Shown: positions 1-7,711, counted from the stretch's first letter. The stretch: 64,000 nucleotides of DNA from an uncultured Clostridia bacterium (GCA_945877365.1 CAMCRV010000001.1:62001-126000); one strand, 5' to 3'. Numbers and translations: made by a program. Notes: generated by a model from the letters alone, not told the origin.

Positions 1-1067
1 AGGCCATCTACGGAAATGGCGCCACCGAAGAAGGCTATCGCAGCTATGTGGAAAAGTCCGTTCTGGCCGATTCCTTCTACAACGCGCACAGCGAAAGCCT
101 GACCTACACCGATGCAGATCTGCGTGCAGCTGAAAAGGACAATTACAACGCATACTCTTCTTTCACCTTCCACAGCTATTATCTGCCCGTAAACAGCTTC
201 CTCACCGGCGGAACCACCGATGCTGACGGAAAGACCACCTACAGCGACGAGGAGCAGACGAGCGCCGAGAAGGCTGCTCTGGCTGCTGCAAAGTCTCTGA
301 CAGACAGCAGCATCACCAGCCCCGAGGCTCTGGATGCGGCCATTGCCGCTCTGGAAATCAACAAGGATACCACTGCTGCAAGCACCCTGAACACGGATCT
401 TCGCTACAGCTCCGTCAATGTCAACTATCAGGAGTGGGTTTCCGACGCCTCCCGCAAGACCGGCGACAAGGCTTACTTTGCTTCCACCGGAACTGCAGAC
501 GACGGCAGTGAGGAAATCTATGGCTATTATGTAGTTTATTATCTGGGCACCAACGACAACACCTTTGCCCTGCGGAATGTCCGTCACATCCTGGCAAAGT
601 TTGAAGGCGGCACCGCCAATGAGACCGGTGCTACGGTTTATTCTGACGAGGAAAAGGCCGCTGCAAAGGCAGAGGCTGAGGAGCTTCTGAACCAGTGGAA
701 GAGCGGAGAAGCTACCGAAGATTCCTTCGCCCAGCTGGCAGCCGAGAAGACCGACGACACCGCTTCTGCCGAGAACGGCGGACTGTACGAGGATGTTTAC
801 CCCGGTCAGATGGTTTCCGCCTTTGAGAGCTGGTGCTATGATTCCGCACGCAAGAGCGGCGATACCGGCATCGTGGAAACCGAGTACGGCTACCATGTCA
901 TGTACTTCGTTGGCGACAGCGACCTCACCTACCGGGATTACCAGATCACCACACAGCTCCGTCAGGAGGACATGACCAGCTGGTACAGCGATCTGCTGGC
1001 TTCCAACACCGCTACCGATGGGGATACCAGCTATATCCGGAAGGATATCATTCTCAGTGCAAACTAA
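1..1067 (+). CDS. PpiC-type peptidyl-prolyl isomerase / foldase, 5' partial
   Basis: The reading frame is open to the left edge of the window, so the N-terminus (signal or lipoprotein sequence and chaperone part) is missing. The visible part carries a parvulin-like core beginning at VRHILAKFEGG (near 575-610), followed by a DSFAQLAAEKTDD stretch and ENGGLYEDVYPGQMVSAFE, the typical order of PpiC/PrsA-family rotamases. It ends with EYGYHVMYFVGD. Family members are usually anchored outside the membrane and help fold secreted proteins. An insertion of about 90 residues rich in Ala, Asp and Thr (near 190-400) precedes the rotamase core. A strong terminator follows. The rotamase call is firm; PrsA orthology is not shown. 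Confidence 0.8.
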   Translation, partial: AIYGNGATEEGYRSYVEKSVLADSFYNAHSESLTYTDADLRAAEKDNYNAYSSFTFHSYYLPVNSFLTGGTTDADGKTTYSDEEQTSAEKAALAAAKSLTDSSITSPEALDAAIAALEINKDTTAASTLNTDLRYSSVNVNYQEWVSDASRKTGDKAYFASTGTADDGSEEIYGYYVVYYLGTNDNTFALRNVRHILAKFEGGTANETGATVYSDEEKAAAKAEAEELLNQWKSGEATEDSFAQLAAEKTDDTASAENGGLYEDVYPGQMVSAFESWCYDSARKSGDTGIVETEYGYHVMYFVGDSDLTYRDYQITTQLRQEDMTSWYSDLLASNTATDGDTSYIRKDIILSAN

Positions 1068-1082
1068 TCTGTAGAATAAAAG

Positions 1083-1120
1083 ACACCTCCTGTGGAAATG
1101 CTTTCCACAGGAGGTGTTTT
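1083..1120 (+). terminator. Rho-independent terminator that also holds the next gene's Shine-Dalgarno
   Basis: A perfect 16-bp stem (1083-1098 with 1102-1117) and 3-base loop is followed by TTTT. The 3' arm contains AGGAGG at 1109-1114, the only good ribosome binding site in front of the ATG at 1128. Confidence 0.85.
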
Positions 1121-1127
1121 GCAGGAT

Positions 1128-1478
1128 ATGGAGAAATGTAAACTGCTTTTCGCCGGTGCCAGTGCCGGAATTGTCACCGGTCTGTTTGGTGCAGGCGGCG
1201 GGATGGTGTTGGTGCCTATGCTCCGGGCATCAGGGCAGCTTCCGGATGATGTGCTGTTCCCTTCTTCCCTGTCCGTGATTGTCCCAATCTGTCTGGTTTC
1301 CCTGATGACTCAGGGATTGGGCTCCGGGCAGAACTGGTTATTCCCCCTGCCCTTCTTTCTGGGCGGATGTCTGGGGGGCATCCTTGCCGGAAAATACGGT
1401 GACAGAATTCCCTCCCTCTGGCTGCACAAAGGGTTGGGTCTGCTGATCCTCTGGGGAGGAATCCGTTTTTTATGGTAA
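1128..1478 (+). CDS. TauE/SafE-family permease, first half of a split protein
   Basis: A hydrophobic protein of 116 residues with the TauE/SafE signature GLFGAGGGMVLVPML near its N-terminus and about three to four membrane spans. TauE/SafE proteins (sulfite, sulfonate or other organic anion exporters) are normally about 250 residues with two such repeats. Here each repeat is a separate gene, and this one overlaps the next by 7 bp (ATGGTAA). The start at 1128 fits the AGGAGG at 1109-1114, although spacing is long (13 nt) and the site lies inside the preceding terminator stem. Substrate unknown. The two halves presumably assemble in the membrane. Confidence 0.75.
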   Translation: MEKCKLLFAGASAGIVTGLFGAGGGMVLVPMLRASGQLPDDVLFPSSLSVIVPICLVSLMTQGLGSGQNWLFPLPFFLGGCLGGILAGKYGDRIPSLWLHKGLGLLILWGGIRFLW

Positions 1479-1843
1479 ACAGTTTTCCTGTTTCTGCTGC
1501 CATTGGCGCCGCCCTGGGATTTCTGTCCGGATTGGGCGTAGGAGGCGGCAGCCTTCTGATTTTGTGGTTGACACTTGTGCTGGGTCTGGAACAAAGTCAG
1601 GCCCGAAGCATCAACCTGCTTTTCTTCTTTTTCTGCGCCATTCCGGCCTGCCTGATCCGCAGCAGAAAGACACAGATTCCATGGCGTACTCTGTTTCCGG
1701 CAATTACAGCTGGATGTCTCTTTGCCTGGGGCATCAGCCTGATTTCATCCGGGTGGGATATAGCCCTTCTGAAAAAGGGCTTTGGTGTTCTGCTGCTGTT
1801 TGCTGGTCTGCGCGAGCTGTTTTACAAGCCGAAGCAGAAATGA
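1472..1843 (+). CDS. TauE/SafE-family permease, second half of a split protein
   Basis: A 123-residue membrane protein with the second glycine-rich repeat, GLGVGGGSLLILWL, and about four membrane spans, ending in the basic tail KPKQK. Its ATG overlaps the stop of the first half, with a GGGAGGAA ribosome binding site upstream, so the two are translationally coupled. Because the frames differ and both have start, stop and ribosome binding site, this looks like a real two-gene arrangement, although an ancestral frameshift cannot be excluded. The stop codon abuts the stop codon of the convergent ruvX gene (TGA/TCA) with no spacer. Confidence 0.75.
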   Translation: MVNSFPVSAAIGAALGFLSGLGVGGGSLLILWLTLVLGLEQSQARSINLLFFFFCAIPACLIRSRKTQIPWRTLFPAITAGCLFAWGISLISSGWDIALLKKGFGVLLLFAGLRELFYKPKQK

Positions 1844-2266
1844 TCAGGGATTGGCCTTCCGGAATGCCAGATACCCCTCCAGAATCAGAGAAGCAGCCAC
1901 AGCATCCACGGTGTTTTTCCGTTTCTGTCCATGGTAATTGTGCTGGGAGAGGATGTTGTGGGCTTCCACGGTGGTTCTCCGCTCATCCCACATGGCAACA
2001 GGAAGACCGGTGGCATCCTTGAGAAGCTCCGCAAATTCCCGGCACAGCTGTGCCCGGGAACCCTCCGAACCATCCATATTTCGGGGCAGACCCACAACAA
2101 TCTCCCCTACCTCATTTTCCTTTGCAATCCTCACGATATCCGCAATGGCCTTCTGGGTGTTTCGGCTGGGAACCACCTGCGCAGAGCCAACAATGCTGCA
2201 AAGCAGATCGGACAGAGCCACCCCTGTACGGGCATTCCCATAGTCAATTCCCATAATTCTTTTCAT
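1844..2266 (-). CDS. ruvX: RuvX/YqgF-family Holliday-junction resolvase-like nuclease
   Basis: A 140-residue RNase H-fold protein with the family motifs GIDYGNARTG at the N-terminus, IVVGLPRNMDG in the middle, and WDERRTT and DAVAASLIL near the end, which supply the acidic residues. YqgF proteins act in 16S rRNA 5'-end maturation and have been linked to Holliday-junction resolution. I place the start at 2266 (MKRIMGID) because a GAGGAGG ribosome binding site lies just before it, inside the upstream codons of a longer reading. In many Firmicutes this gene is next to ireB; here ireB is 55 kb away at 57257. Confidence 0.9.
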   Translation of the reverse strand: MKRIMGIDYGNARTGVALSDLLCSIVGSAQVVPSRNTQKAIADIVRIAKENEVGEIVVGLPRNMDGSEGSRAQLCREFAELLKDATGLPVAMWDERRTTVEAHNILSQHNYHGQKRKNTVDAVAASLILEGYLAFRKANP

Positions 2267-2332
2267 ACGAGCCCTCCTCATTGGTTTGGATCATCATACA
2301 ACAAATTTCCCAAAAAATAAAGAAAAAATTTG

Positions 2333-2361
2333 TTGACTTTCCACCCCTCCCATGCTATGAT
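2333..2361 (+). promoter_or_regulatory. SigA-type promoter for rpmG-secE-nusG
   Basis: TTGACT (2333-2338), 17-bp spacer, TATGAT (2356-2361). The spacer ends in TGC, an extended -10. Confidence 0.8.
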
Positions 2362-2373
2362 GTTTCTACCTGT

Positions 2374-2457
2374 GAAAAAGGGCTTTTTTTATGCGCTCTT
2401 TTTCAGCTCAGGAGCGGGATTTGTAGTGTCCGCTGGCTAAATTTTACTAGACCTGAG
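2374..2457 (+). other. Structured 5' leader upstream of rpmG
   Basis: The leader of about 125 nt folds into a hairpin 2374-2383 with 2395-2404 (A/U-rich, one G-U) followed by nested helices CTCAGG/CCTGAG (2407-2412 with 2452-2457) enclosing AGCGG/CCGCT (2413-2417 with 2430-2434). No T-tract terminator is present. I do not recognise it as a named RNA family. Confidence 0.4.
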
Positions 2458-2494
2458 TGATACAGGGAGGCAATTATTTAAGGAGGTGCCGTTT

Positions 2495-2644
2495 ATGCGC
2501 GTGAAAGTCACTTTGAGATGCTCTGAGTGCAAGCAGAGAAACTACAACACCATGAAGAACAAGAAGAACGACCCCGACCGTCTCGAGATGAAGAAGTACT
2601 GCAGATTCTGCAGAAAGCACACCACTCACAACGAGACCAAGTAA
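2495..2644 (+). CDS. rpmG: 50S ribosomal protein L33
   Basis: A 49-residue ribosomal protein that begins [18 protein letters not shown] and ends HTTHNETK. It retains both cysteine pairs (CSEC and CRFC), so it is the zinc-binding C+ form of L33. The start at 2495 has AGGAGG at 2481-2486. It is the first gene of an rpmG-secE-nusG operon, an order widely conserved in Firmicutes. Confidence 0.97.
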   Translation: MRVKVTLRCSECKQRNYNTMKNKKNDPDRLEMKKYCRFCRKHTTHNETK

Positions 2645-2659
2645 GGAGGTCGCCCCGTC

Positions 2660-2890
2660 ATGGCAGAAGTCAAAAAGGAAAACTGGTTCAAAAGAACCTG
2701 GGGCAAGGTCTGCAAGTACTTCCGTGAGCTGAAGAGCGAACTGAAGAAGGTCGTTTGGCCTACCCCCAAGCAGGTGCTGAAGAACGCCCTGATCGTCGTG
2801 GCCTGCGTCATTTGCGTCGGCGTGTTCATCTGGCTGTTCGATTTCGTTGCTCAGGTCGGCATTGATGCCCTGATCAGCGTCTTCCACTAA
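2660..2890 (+). CDS. secE: Preprotein translocase subunit SecE
   Basis: A 76-residue protein with an amphipathic N-terminal half that includes the SecE motif ELKKVVWPTPKQ and one membrane span (about residues 42-66, LIVVACVICVGVFIWLFDFV). It forms the SecYEG channel with SecY and SecG. This is the short single-span form usual in Gram-positive bacteria. AAGGAGG lies 10 nt before the ATG, and nusG starts 12 nt after the stop. Confidence 0.96.
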   Translation: MAEVKKENWFKRTWGKVCKYFRELKSELKKVVWPTPKQVLKNALIVVACVICVGVFIWLFDFVAQVGIDALISVFH

Positions 2891-2902
2891 TAGGTACTGA
2901 CA

Positions 2903-3433
2903 ATGGCAGATACCGCAAAATGGTATGTAGTGCATACCTACTCCGGTTATGAAAACACTGTAAAGGCCACCATTGAAAAAACAGTGGAATCCCGCGGCCT
3001 GCAGGATCAGATTCTGGCAACCTCCATCCCTCTGGAGACTGTCACTGAGATTACGGAAAGCGGCGCCAGCAAGACCTATGACCGCAAGGTCTACCCCGGT
3101 TATGTGCTGGTGAAAATGGTCTACAGCGATGACACCTGGCATGTTATCCGGAATATCCGCGGAGTGACCGGCTTCGTCGGCACTTCCAGCAATGATCCCA
3201 CCCCCCTCACCGATGAAGAAGTCTACGCCATGGGCGTGGAGAAGAAGGAAATCATCGTCAACTACACCGTTGGCGACACCGTCCGGATTCTGGATGGTCC
3301 TTTAAGCTCCTTTACCGGTACGGTTGAGCGCGTGGATGTGGATCAGAACTCGGTCACCGTGATTGTTTCCATGTTTGGCCGTGAGACCCCTGTCGAGTTT
3401 GAGCTTGACATGATTGAGGTCGTATCCCAATAA
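2903..3433 (+). CDS. nusG: Transcription termination/antitermination factor NusG
   Basis: A 176-residue NusG of normal length. The NGN domain (about residues 4-112, starting KWYVVHTYSGYENTVKATIE) binds RNA polymerase, and the C-terminal KOW domain (VGDTVRILDGPLSSFTGTVERVD, about 121-176) contacts Rho or the ribosome. It links transcription elongation to translation of the operon that follows (rplK, rplA). Confidence 0.97.
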   Translation: MADTAKWYVVHTYSGYENTVKATIEKTVESRGLQDQILATSIPLETVTEITESGASKTYDRKVYPGYVLVKMVYSDDTWHVIRNIRGVTGFVGTSSNDPTPLTDEEVYAMGVEKKEIIVNYTVGDTVRILDGPLSSFTGTVERVDVDQNSVTVIVSMFGRETPVEFELDMIEVVSQ

Positions 3434-3441
3434 ACGCATCG

Positions 3442-3512
3442 GGCCGGATAACCGGTCGGACCGTGGGAGGGGTTAACGCCCCGCAAGAAATGCGCAAAGC
3501 GCATATTACCAC
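3442..3512 (+). promoter_or_regulatory. Putative L1-binding leader in front of rplK
   Basis: A CCGG-ATAA-CCGG hairpin (3444-3455) is followed by GTGGGAGGGG. GTGG (3463-3466) can pair with CCAC (3509-3512), enclosing a GGGG/CCCC stem-loop and a second hairpin ATGCGC/GCGCAT (3490-3504). This resembles the 23S-like target by which L1 represses the L11-L1 operon in other bacteria. The same layout recurs before rplA. Confidence 0.5.
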
Positions 3513-3535
3513 ATTTTATTCAGGAGGTGCTTATC

Positions 3536-3961
3536 ATGGCACAGAAAGTTACTGGCATTATCAAGCTTCAGATTAACGCCGCAAAGGCAACCGCTTCTCC
3601 CCCTGTCGGCCCCGCTCTGGGTCAGCACGGCGTTAACATCGCTGCATTTATCAAGGAATTCAACGCTCGCACCAAGGATCAGGAAGGCTACAAGATTCCC
3701 GTGGTCATCACTGTTTACGCTGACCGTTCCTTTACCTTTATCACCAAGACTCCTCCTACTCCCCTGCTGGTTGCAAAGGCTGCAGGTCTGGAGAAGGGCT
3801 CCGGCGTTCCCAACAAGACCAAGGTTGGCTCCCTGACCAAGGCTCAGGTTACTGAGATCGCAAAGACCAAGATGCCCGACCTGAACTGCGCCACTCTGGA
3901 GGCTGCTGAGAGCCAGGTCGCCGGTACCTGCCGTTCCATGGGCGTTACCATCGTCGATTGA
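3536..3961 (+). CDS. rplK: 50S ribosomal protein L11
   Basis: A 141-residue L11 ([20 protein letters not shown], then [22 protein letters not shown]). The N-terminal domain contacts elongation factors and RelA-type enzymes, and the C-terminal domain binds the 23S GTPase-associated region. The start at 3536 is preferred over an in-frame ATG at 3527 because CAGGAGGTGC lies at 3521-3530 with proper spacing and the product then matches the family N-terminus. Confidence 0.97.
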   Translation: MAQKVTGIIKLQINAAKATASPPVGPALGQHGVNIAAFIKEFNARTKDQEGYKIPVVITVYADRSFTFITKTPPTPLLVAKAAGLEKGSGVPNKTKVGSLTKAQVTEIAKTKMPDLNCATLEAAESQVAGTCRSMGVTIVD

Positions 3962-3971
3962 TATTTGCTGT

Positions 3972-4020
3972 CCGGGTTCTAACCGCCCGGAAATGTGGGA
4001 GGATTATTCCGCATCACCAC
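3972..4020 (+). promoter_or_regulatory. Second putative L1-binding leader, in front of rplA
   Basis: A CCGGG/CCCGG hairpin with a TTCTAACCG loop (3973-3990) precedes GTGGGAGGATTATTCCGCAT. GTGG (3995-3998) pairs with CCAC (4017-4020) around an asymmetric GA/GCATCA loop and a small GGA/TCC stem-loop. The architecture matches the leader at 3442-3512, minus the extra hairpin. Confidence 0.5.
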
Positions 4021-4039
4021 TATATAGGAGGAAAATAAA

Positions 4040-4732
4040 TTGTTTAGAGGCAAAAAGTATCAGGAGAGCGCAAAGCTGATTGACCGCTCTGTTCAGTATG
4101 ATCCCAACGAAGCTCTGGATCTGGTTGTGAAGGGTGCTTCCGCAAAGTTCGACGAGACCGTCGAGCTGCATATCAAGCTGGGTGTTGACTCCCGTCACGC
4201 TGACCAGCAGGTTCGTGGCGCCGTGGTTCTGCCCAACGGCACCGGTAAGACCCGTCGTGTTCTGGTCTTCGCCAAGGACGCCAAGATGGACGAGGCCAAG
4301 GAGGCCGGCGCTGACTATGTCGGCGGCATGGATCTGGTGGAGAAGATCACCAAGGAGAACTGGTTCGAGTTCGATGTGGTCGTCGCTTCCCCCGACATGA
4401 TGGGCATTGTCGGCCGTCTCGGTAAGGTCCTGGGCCCCAAGGGTCTGATGCCCTCCCCCAAGGCTGGCACCGTGACCCCCAATGTGGCTGCTGCTGTCAA
4501 GGAAATCAAGGCTGGTAAGGTTGAGTACCGTCTGGACAAGACCAACATCATCCACTGCCCCATCGGCAAGGTTTCCTTCGGTTCTGAGAAGCTGCAGGAG
4601 AACATGGACACTCTGGTCAAGGCTGTTGTCAAGGCTAAGCCCGCAGCTTCCAAGGGTCAGTATATCAAGTCCTGCACCGTGGCCTCCACCATGGGCCCCG
4701 GCGTCAAGGTCTCCACTGCCAAGTATCTGTAA
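4040..4732 (+). CDS. rplA: 50S ribosomal protein L1
   Basis: A 230-residue L1 ([17 protein letters not shown], then [22 protein letters not shown]). It binds the L1 stalk of 23S rRNA, helps release deacylated tRNA from the E site, and in other bacteria represses its own operon. The initiation codon is TTG (4040), with AGGAGG at 4026-4031; no in-frame ATG is near. The TTG start may keep L1 output below that of L11. Confidence 0.96.
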   Translation: MFRGKKYQESAKLIDRSVQYDPNEALDLVVKGASAKFDETVELHIKLGVDSRHADQQVRGAVVLPNGTGKTRRVLVFAKDAKMDEAKEAGADYVGGMDLVEKITKENWFEFDVVVASPDMMGIVGRLGKVLGPKGLMPSPKAGTVTPNVAAAVKEIKAGKVEYRLDKTNIIHCPIGKVSFGSEKLQENMDTLVKAVVKAKPAASKGQYIKSCTVASTMGPGVKVSTAKYL

Positions 4733-4740
4733 TGAATTTT

Positions 4741-4768
4741 TTCACCCACGGGGAAACCCGTGGGTGAA
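4741..4768 (+). other. Strong hairpin after rplA
   Basis: A perfect 12-bp stem (4741-4752 with 4757-4768) and GAAA tetraloop right after rplA. No T-tract follows on either strand, so it may be a processing, stability or weak termination element. Confidence 0.6.
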
Positions 4769-4792
4769 ATTACGGAAAACCGTAAAAAATAC

Positions 4793-4821
4793 TTGACAAA
4801 TAACAGTCTATCTGTTATACT
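4793..4821 (+). promoter_or_regulatory. SigA-type promoter for rplJ-rplL
   Basis: TTGACA (4793-4798), 17-bp spacer, TATACT (4816-4821), with an extended TGT before the -10. Confidence 0.88.
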
Positions 4822-4827
4822 GTCAAA

Positions 4828-4933
4828 GTTGCCAAAGACAGCAGGTTCTGAAAAGAGTAAATCCTGCCGAGGTACGCCGACATAATTGTGATTTGTTGCG
4901 TGTCTTTCTGTCTTCTGGCAGGAAGACATTTTT
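4828..4933 (+). promoter_or_regulatory. L10-type leader with attenuator (rplJL autoregulation)
   Basis: The leader carries the CCAAAGACAGCAGGT ... ATCCTGCCGAGGT pairing typical of L10-leader RNA, bound by the L10(L12)4 complex. It ends in a terminator-like hairpin TGTCTTC/GAAGACA (4909-4915 with 4922-4928) followed by TTTTT. In the known family, L10 binding favours the terminator and lowers rplJL expression. Confidence 0.85.
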
Positions 4934-4952
4934 ATTTTCGGAGGTGAAAATT

Positions 4953-5480
4953 ATGCCCAACGCTAAGGTTCTTGAGAGCAAGAAGGCAGTTGTTGAGACC
5001 CTGACCGGCAAAATCCAGGAAGCTACTTCCGTGGTTTTCGTCGACTACAAGGGCATCACTGTTGCTCAGGATACCGAGCTGCGTAAGCAGTTCCGTGAAG
5101 CCGGTGTTGACTACTCCGTTGTTAAGAACACTCTGACCAATTTCGCCGCCCAGAAGGCTGGCTACGATTTCTCCGAGGTTCTGAACGGTACTACCGCTAT
5201 GGCTTCCACCACCGGCGACCCCATCGCCCCTGCTCGTATCGTCTGCGACTTCGCCAAGAAGAACAAGACCTGCAAGATCTCCATCAAGGGTGGTATCGTT
5301 GAGGGTTCTGTCCTGTCCGCCGATGCTCTGAATGGCTTCGGTGAGCTGCCCAGCAAGAATGCACTGGTTGCTTCTGTTCTGGGTACCTTCCTGGCTCCTA
5401 TCTCCAGCCTGGCCTTCGTTCTGGATCAGATCCGGATGCAGAAGGACGGCAGCGCTCCTGCTGCAGAAGCAGAAGCCTAA
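4953..5480 (+). CDS. rplJ: 50S ribosomal protein L10
   Basis: A 175-residue L10 (MPNAKVLESKKAVVETLTGKI). It forms the base of the ribosomal stalk and carries L7/L12 dimers on its C-terminal helix (LAPISSLAFVLDQIRMQK). The start at 4953 follows GGAGGTGAAAATT. Longer in-frame readings would start inside the leader attenuator and are rejected. The tail is Ala/Glu-rich. It is co-transcribed with rplL. Confidence 0.97.
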   Translation: MPNAKVLESKKAVVETLTGKIQEATSVVFVDYKGITVAQDTELRKQFREAGVDYSVVKNTLTNFAAQKAGYDFSEVLNGTTAMASTTGDPIAPARIVCDFAKKNKTCKISIKGGIVEGSVLSADALNGFGELPSKNALVASVLGTFLAPISSLAFVLDQIRMQKDGSAPAAEAEA

Positions 5481-5532
5481 TTTGTTCGTAACGCAATCAA
5501 CACACTCATTATTAATTTAGGAGGATTTTATC

Positions 5533-5904
5533 ATGGCATCTGAGAAGATCACTGCTCTGGTTGAGCAGGTTAAGGAACTGACTGTTCTGGAGCTGTCCGA
5601 GCTCGTTCACACCCTGGAGGAAGTTTTCGGTGTTTCCGCTGCCGCTGCCGCTGTTGCTGCTCCCGCTGCTGCCGCTGTTGAGGTTGAGGAGAAGACCGAG
5701 TTCGATGTCATCCTGAAGGAGGCTGGCGCTTCCAAGCTGAATGTCATCAAGGTTGTCCGCGCTGCTACCGGCCTGGGCCTGAAGGACGCTAAGGATCTGG
5801 TTGACAACTGCCCCAAGACCCTGAAGGAAGCTATCTCCAAGGAAGACGCTGAGAAGCTGGTCGCTGAGCTGAAGGAAGCCGGCGCTGTTGCTGAGATCAA
5901 GTAA
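5533..5904 (+). CDS. rplL: 50S ribosomal protein L7/L12
   Basis: A 123-residue stalk protein. An N-terminal dimerisation helix (about residues 1-33) and a flexible Ala-rich hinge (about 35-52) are followed by the globular factor-binding domain with [12 protein letters not shown] and [14 protein letters not shown]. It recruits translation GTPases. AGGAGG precedes the ATG, and a strong terminator ends the unit. Confidence 0.98.
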   Translation: MASEKITALVEQVKELTVLELSELVHTLEEVFGVSAAAAAVAAPAAAAVEVEEKTEFDVILKEAGASKLNVIKVVRAATGLGLKDAKDLVDNCPKTLKEAISKEDAEKLVAELKEAGAVAEIK

Positions 5905-5925
5905 TTTATCTCTTGCGAAATTGAA

Positions 5926-5955
5926 GCCGCCGCAGAATTTTGCGGCGGCTTTTTT
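5926..5955 (+). terminator. Terminator of rplJL
   Basis: GCCGCCGCA (5926-5934) pairs with TGCGGCGGC (5941-5949), followed by six T. Confidence 0.93.
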
Positions 5956-5979
5956 CAGACTCCCCGAAAGGATTCCCCT

Positions 5980-6855
5980 ATGACCATCGAAGCTACTTTG
6001 GAAACCATTGCCGAATACCTGCCGCAGGATCTACCCGTGAAGGAGATCCTGTCCGGAATTACTTCCTATATTCCGGTGCAGGTCGATTTCGGAAATATGG
6101 TTCAATTCCTGCTGCTGTATGCCGCAGGTTCCATGATCCTGGCAACCCTCGGCCGTTTTGCTCTGGGAAAACGATCCAGCCTCAACCATAGTCTTTCCTC
6201 CGCAATGGGTATTCTGTTTATCTATGCCGTTACGATCCTTGTTTATGTCTATAAGCCCTGGGATCTGAATGCATATCTGTCTCCCCTGCCCTTTGTCAGC
6301 TTTGTAAAAGACTATCTCATTCTGCTACCCATCGCCAATGCTGGAATGTCCGCAATCTGCCAGAATCTGTTATCCCTGATTATGCTGGCATTTTTGGTCA
6401 ATCTGATTGACACCCTGATGCCCCACGGCGATACCATTCTTACCTGGTTCATTTTCAGAGGGATTACCGTAGTTCTATCCATGATGCTCCACCTGATTCT
6501 GAATCTTGTCATCAATCTGTATATACCAGACCTGATTGTATCCTATGCGCCTGTTGCTCTGCTGAGCATTTTGATCGGTATGATTGTTCTGGGGTTTGTC
6601 AATGCTGTTCTGGGGCTGATTTTGACCATTGTGAACCCCGTGATTGGCGGAATCTATTCTTTCTTTTTCTCAAATCTGATTGGAAAGCAGATTACCAAGG
6701 CGGTATTTACCTCGGCCATACTCTGTGCAGTTGTGTATTGTCTCGAGTATTTCGGATTCCTGGTTATCGTAATCTCCGCGGATTCTCTTGCTGCTTATTT
6801 GCCTTTGGCTTTGGTGTCCTTACTTCTCTGGTTCTTTATCGGATTCTTTTTATAG
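5980..6855 (+). CDS. Conserved hypothetical polytopic membrane protein
   Basis: A 291-residue protein that is almost entirely hydrophobic, with roughly seven to eight predicted spans: about 40-60, 75-95, 110-130, 140-160, 170-190, 195-225, 240-265 and 270-290. I recognise no catalytic motif. It has a short N-terminal amphipathic stretch (MTIEATLETIAEYLPQDLPVK) before the first span. Its ribosome binding site is weak (AAAGGATT). It lies alone between the rplL terminator and a bidirectional terminator shared with mrp. Function unknown; CvpA-like or transporter-like roles are only guesses. Confidence 0.6.
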   Translation: MTIEATLETIAEYLPQDLPVKEILSGITSYIPVQVDFGNMVQFLLLYAAGSMILATLGRFALGKRSSLNHSLSSAMGILFIYAVTILVYVYKPWDLNAYLSPLPFVSFVKDYLILLPIANAGMSAICQNLLSLIMLAFLVNLIDTLMPHGDTILTWFIFRGITVVLSMMLHLILNLVINLYIPDLIVSYAPVALLSILIGMIVLGFVNAVLGLILTIVNPVIGGIYSFFFSNLIGKQITKAVFTSAILCAVVYCLEYFGFLVIVISADSLAAYLPLALVSLLLWFFIGFFL

Positions 6856-6860
6856 AAGGC

Positions 6861-6888
6861 AAAAGACCGGCTTTCGCCGGTCTTTTTT
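6861..6888. terminator. Bidirectional terminator between convergent genes
   Basis: AAAAGACCGGC-TTTC-GCCGGTCTTTTTT. It serves the upstream membrane protein on the plus strand and mrp on the minus strand. Confidence 0.9.
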
Positions 6889-6889
6889 G

Positions 6890-7711
6890 TTACAGTTTCA
6901 GGATAGCATCCAGTGCTTCATTCAGGATTTCCACATCCAGGGTTTCCATCTGCCCGCCGTCAAAGGCCTCGGCCACTGCGGGGTCAATGGGGAGCTTGGC
7001 CAGAACTGGAAGGGCATATTCGGCCGCAACCTCCGCAATGTGGCTCTTTCCAAAAACCTGGATTTCCTTACCGCAGTCCGGACAGCGCAGATAGCTGTAA
7101 TTCTCTACCATGCCAAGGACAGGAATCTTCATCATATTGGCCATGCGAACTGCCTTGCCAACAATCATGGCCACCAGATCCTGAGGACTGGTCACAATCA
7201 CAATTCCATCCACCGGCAGGCTCTGGAACACAGTCAGCGGCACATCTCCGGTTCCGGGAGGCATATCTACAAACAGATAGTCCACATCCTCCCAGATGAC
7301 ATCTGTCCAGAACTGCTTCACCGCCCCGGCAATGACCGGCCCCCGCCAGACCACAGGATCAGCAGGATTATCCAGCAGCAGATTGATGGACATCACCTGA
7401 ATTCCCGTCCGGCTTAATCCCGGGTACAGGCCGCTCTCATCGGCGCCCTGACACTTGGTGACGCCGAAGGCTGTGGGGATGGAAGGACCAGTGATATCCG
7501 CATCCAGCACGCCCACCCGCTTGCCCTGTCGAGCCATGGCGACAGCCAGCATGGAGGTTACGGTGGACTTTCCCACGCCGCCCTTACCGGACACAACGGC
7601 AATCACCTTTTTGACACTGGCCTTGGGATTCAACTGCGCCAAAAGGCTCTCAGCCTTGCGCTCTGAGCAGTTGGAACCGCAGCTGGAGCAATTTCCATTA
7701 CACGAACTCAT
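6890..7711 (-). CDS. mrp: Mrp/NBP35-family Fe-S carrier P-loop ATPase
   Basis: A 273-residue ATPase. The deviant Walker A is SGKGGVGKST (about residues 41-50), with VDMPPGTGD as the switch region. A cysteine-rich N-terminus (CNGNCSSCGSNC, about 4-15) recalls the Nbp35-type cluster-binding tail, and CPDCG near residue 214 supplies the conserved CxxC that bridges an Fe-S cluster at the dimer interface. Family members transfer Fe-S clusters to target proteins. It is the last gene on this minus-strand stretch and ends at the shared terminator. Confidence 0.9.
   Translation of the reverse strand: MSSCNGNCSSCGSNCSERKAESLLAQLNPKASVKKVIAVVSGKGGVGKSTVTSMLAVAMARQGKRVGVLDADITGPSIPTAFGVTKCQGADESGLYPGLSRTGIQVMSINLLLDNPADPVVWRGPVIAGAVKQFWTDVIWEDVDYLFVDMPPGTGDVPLTVFQSLPVDGIVIVTSPQDLVAMIVGKAVRMANMMKIPVLGMVENYSYLRCPDCGKEIQVFGKSHIAEVAAEYALPVLAKLPIDPAVAEAFDGGQMETLDVEILNEALDAILKL

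Noticed and set aside
4741..4768. Hairpin after rplA as a canonical terminator.
   Set aside because: No T-tract follows on either strand; kept only as a hairpin of unknown role.
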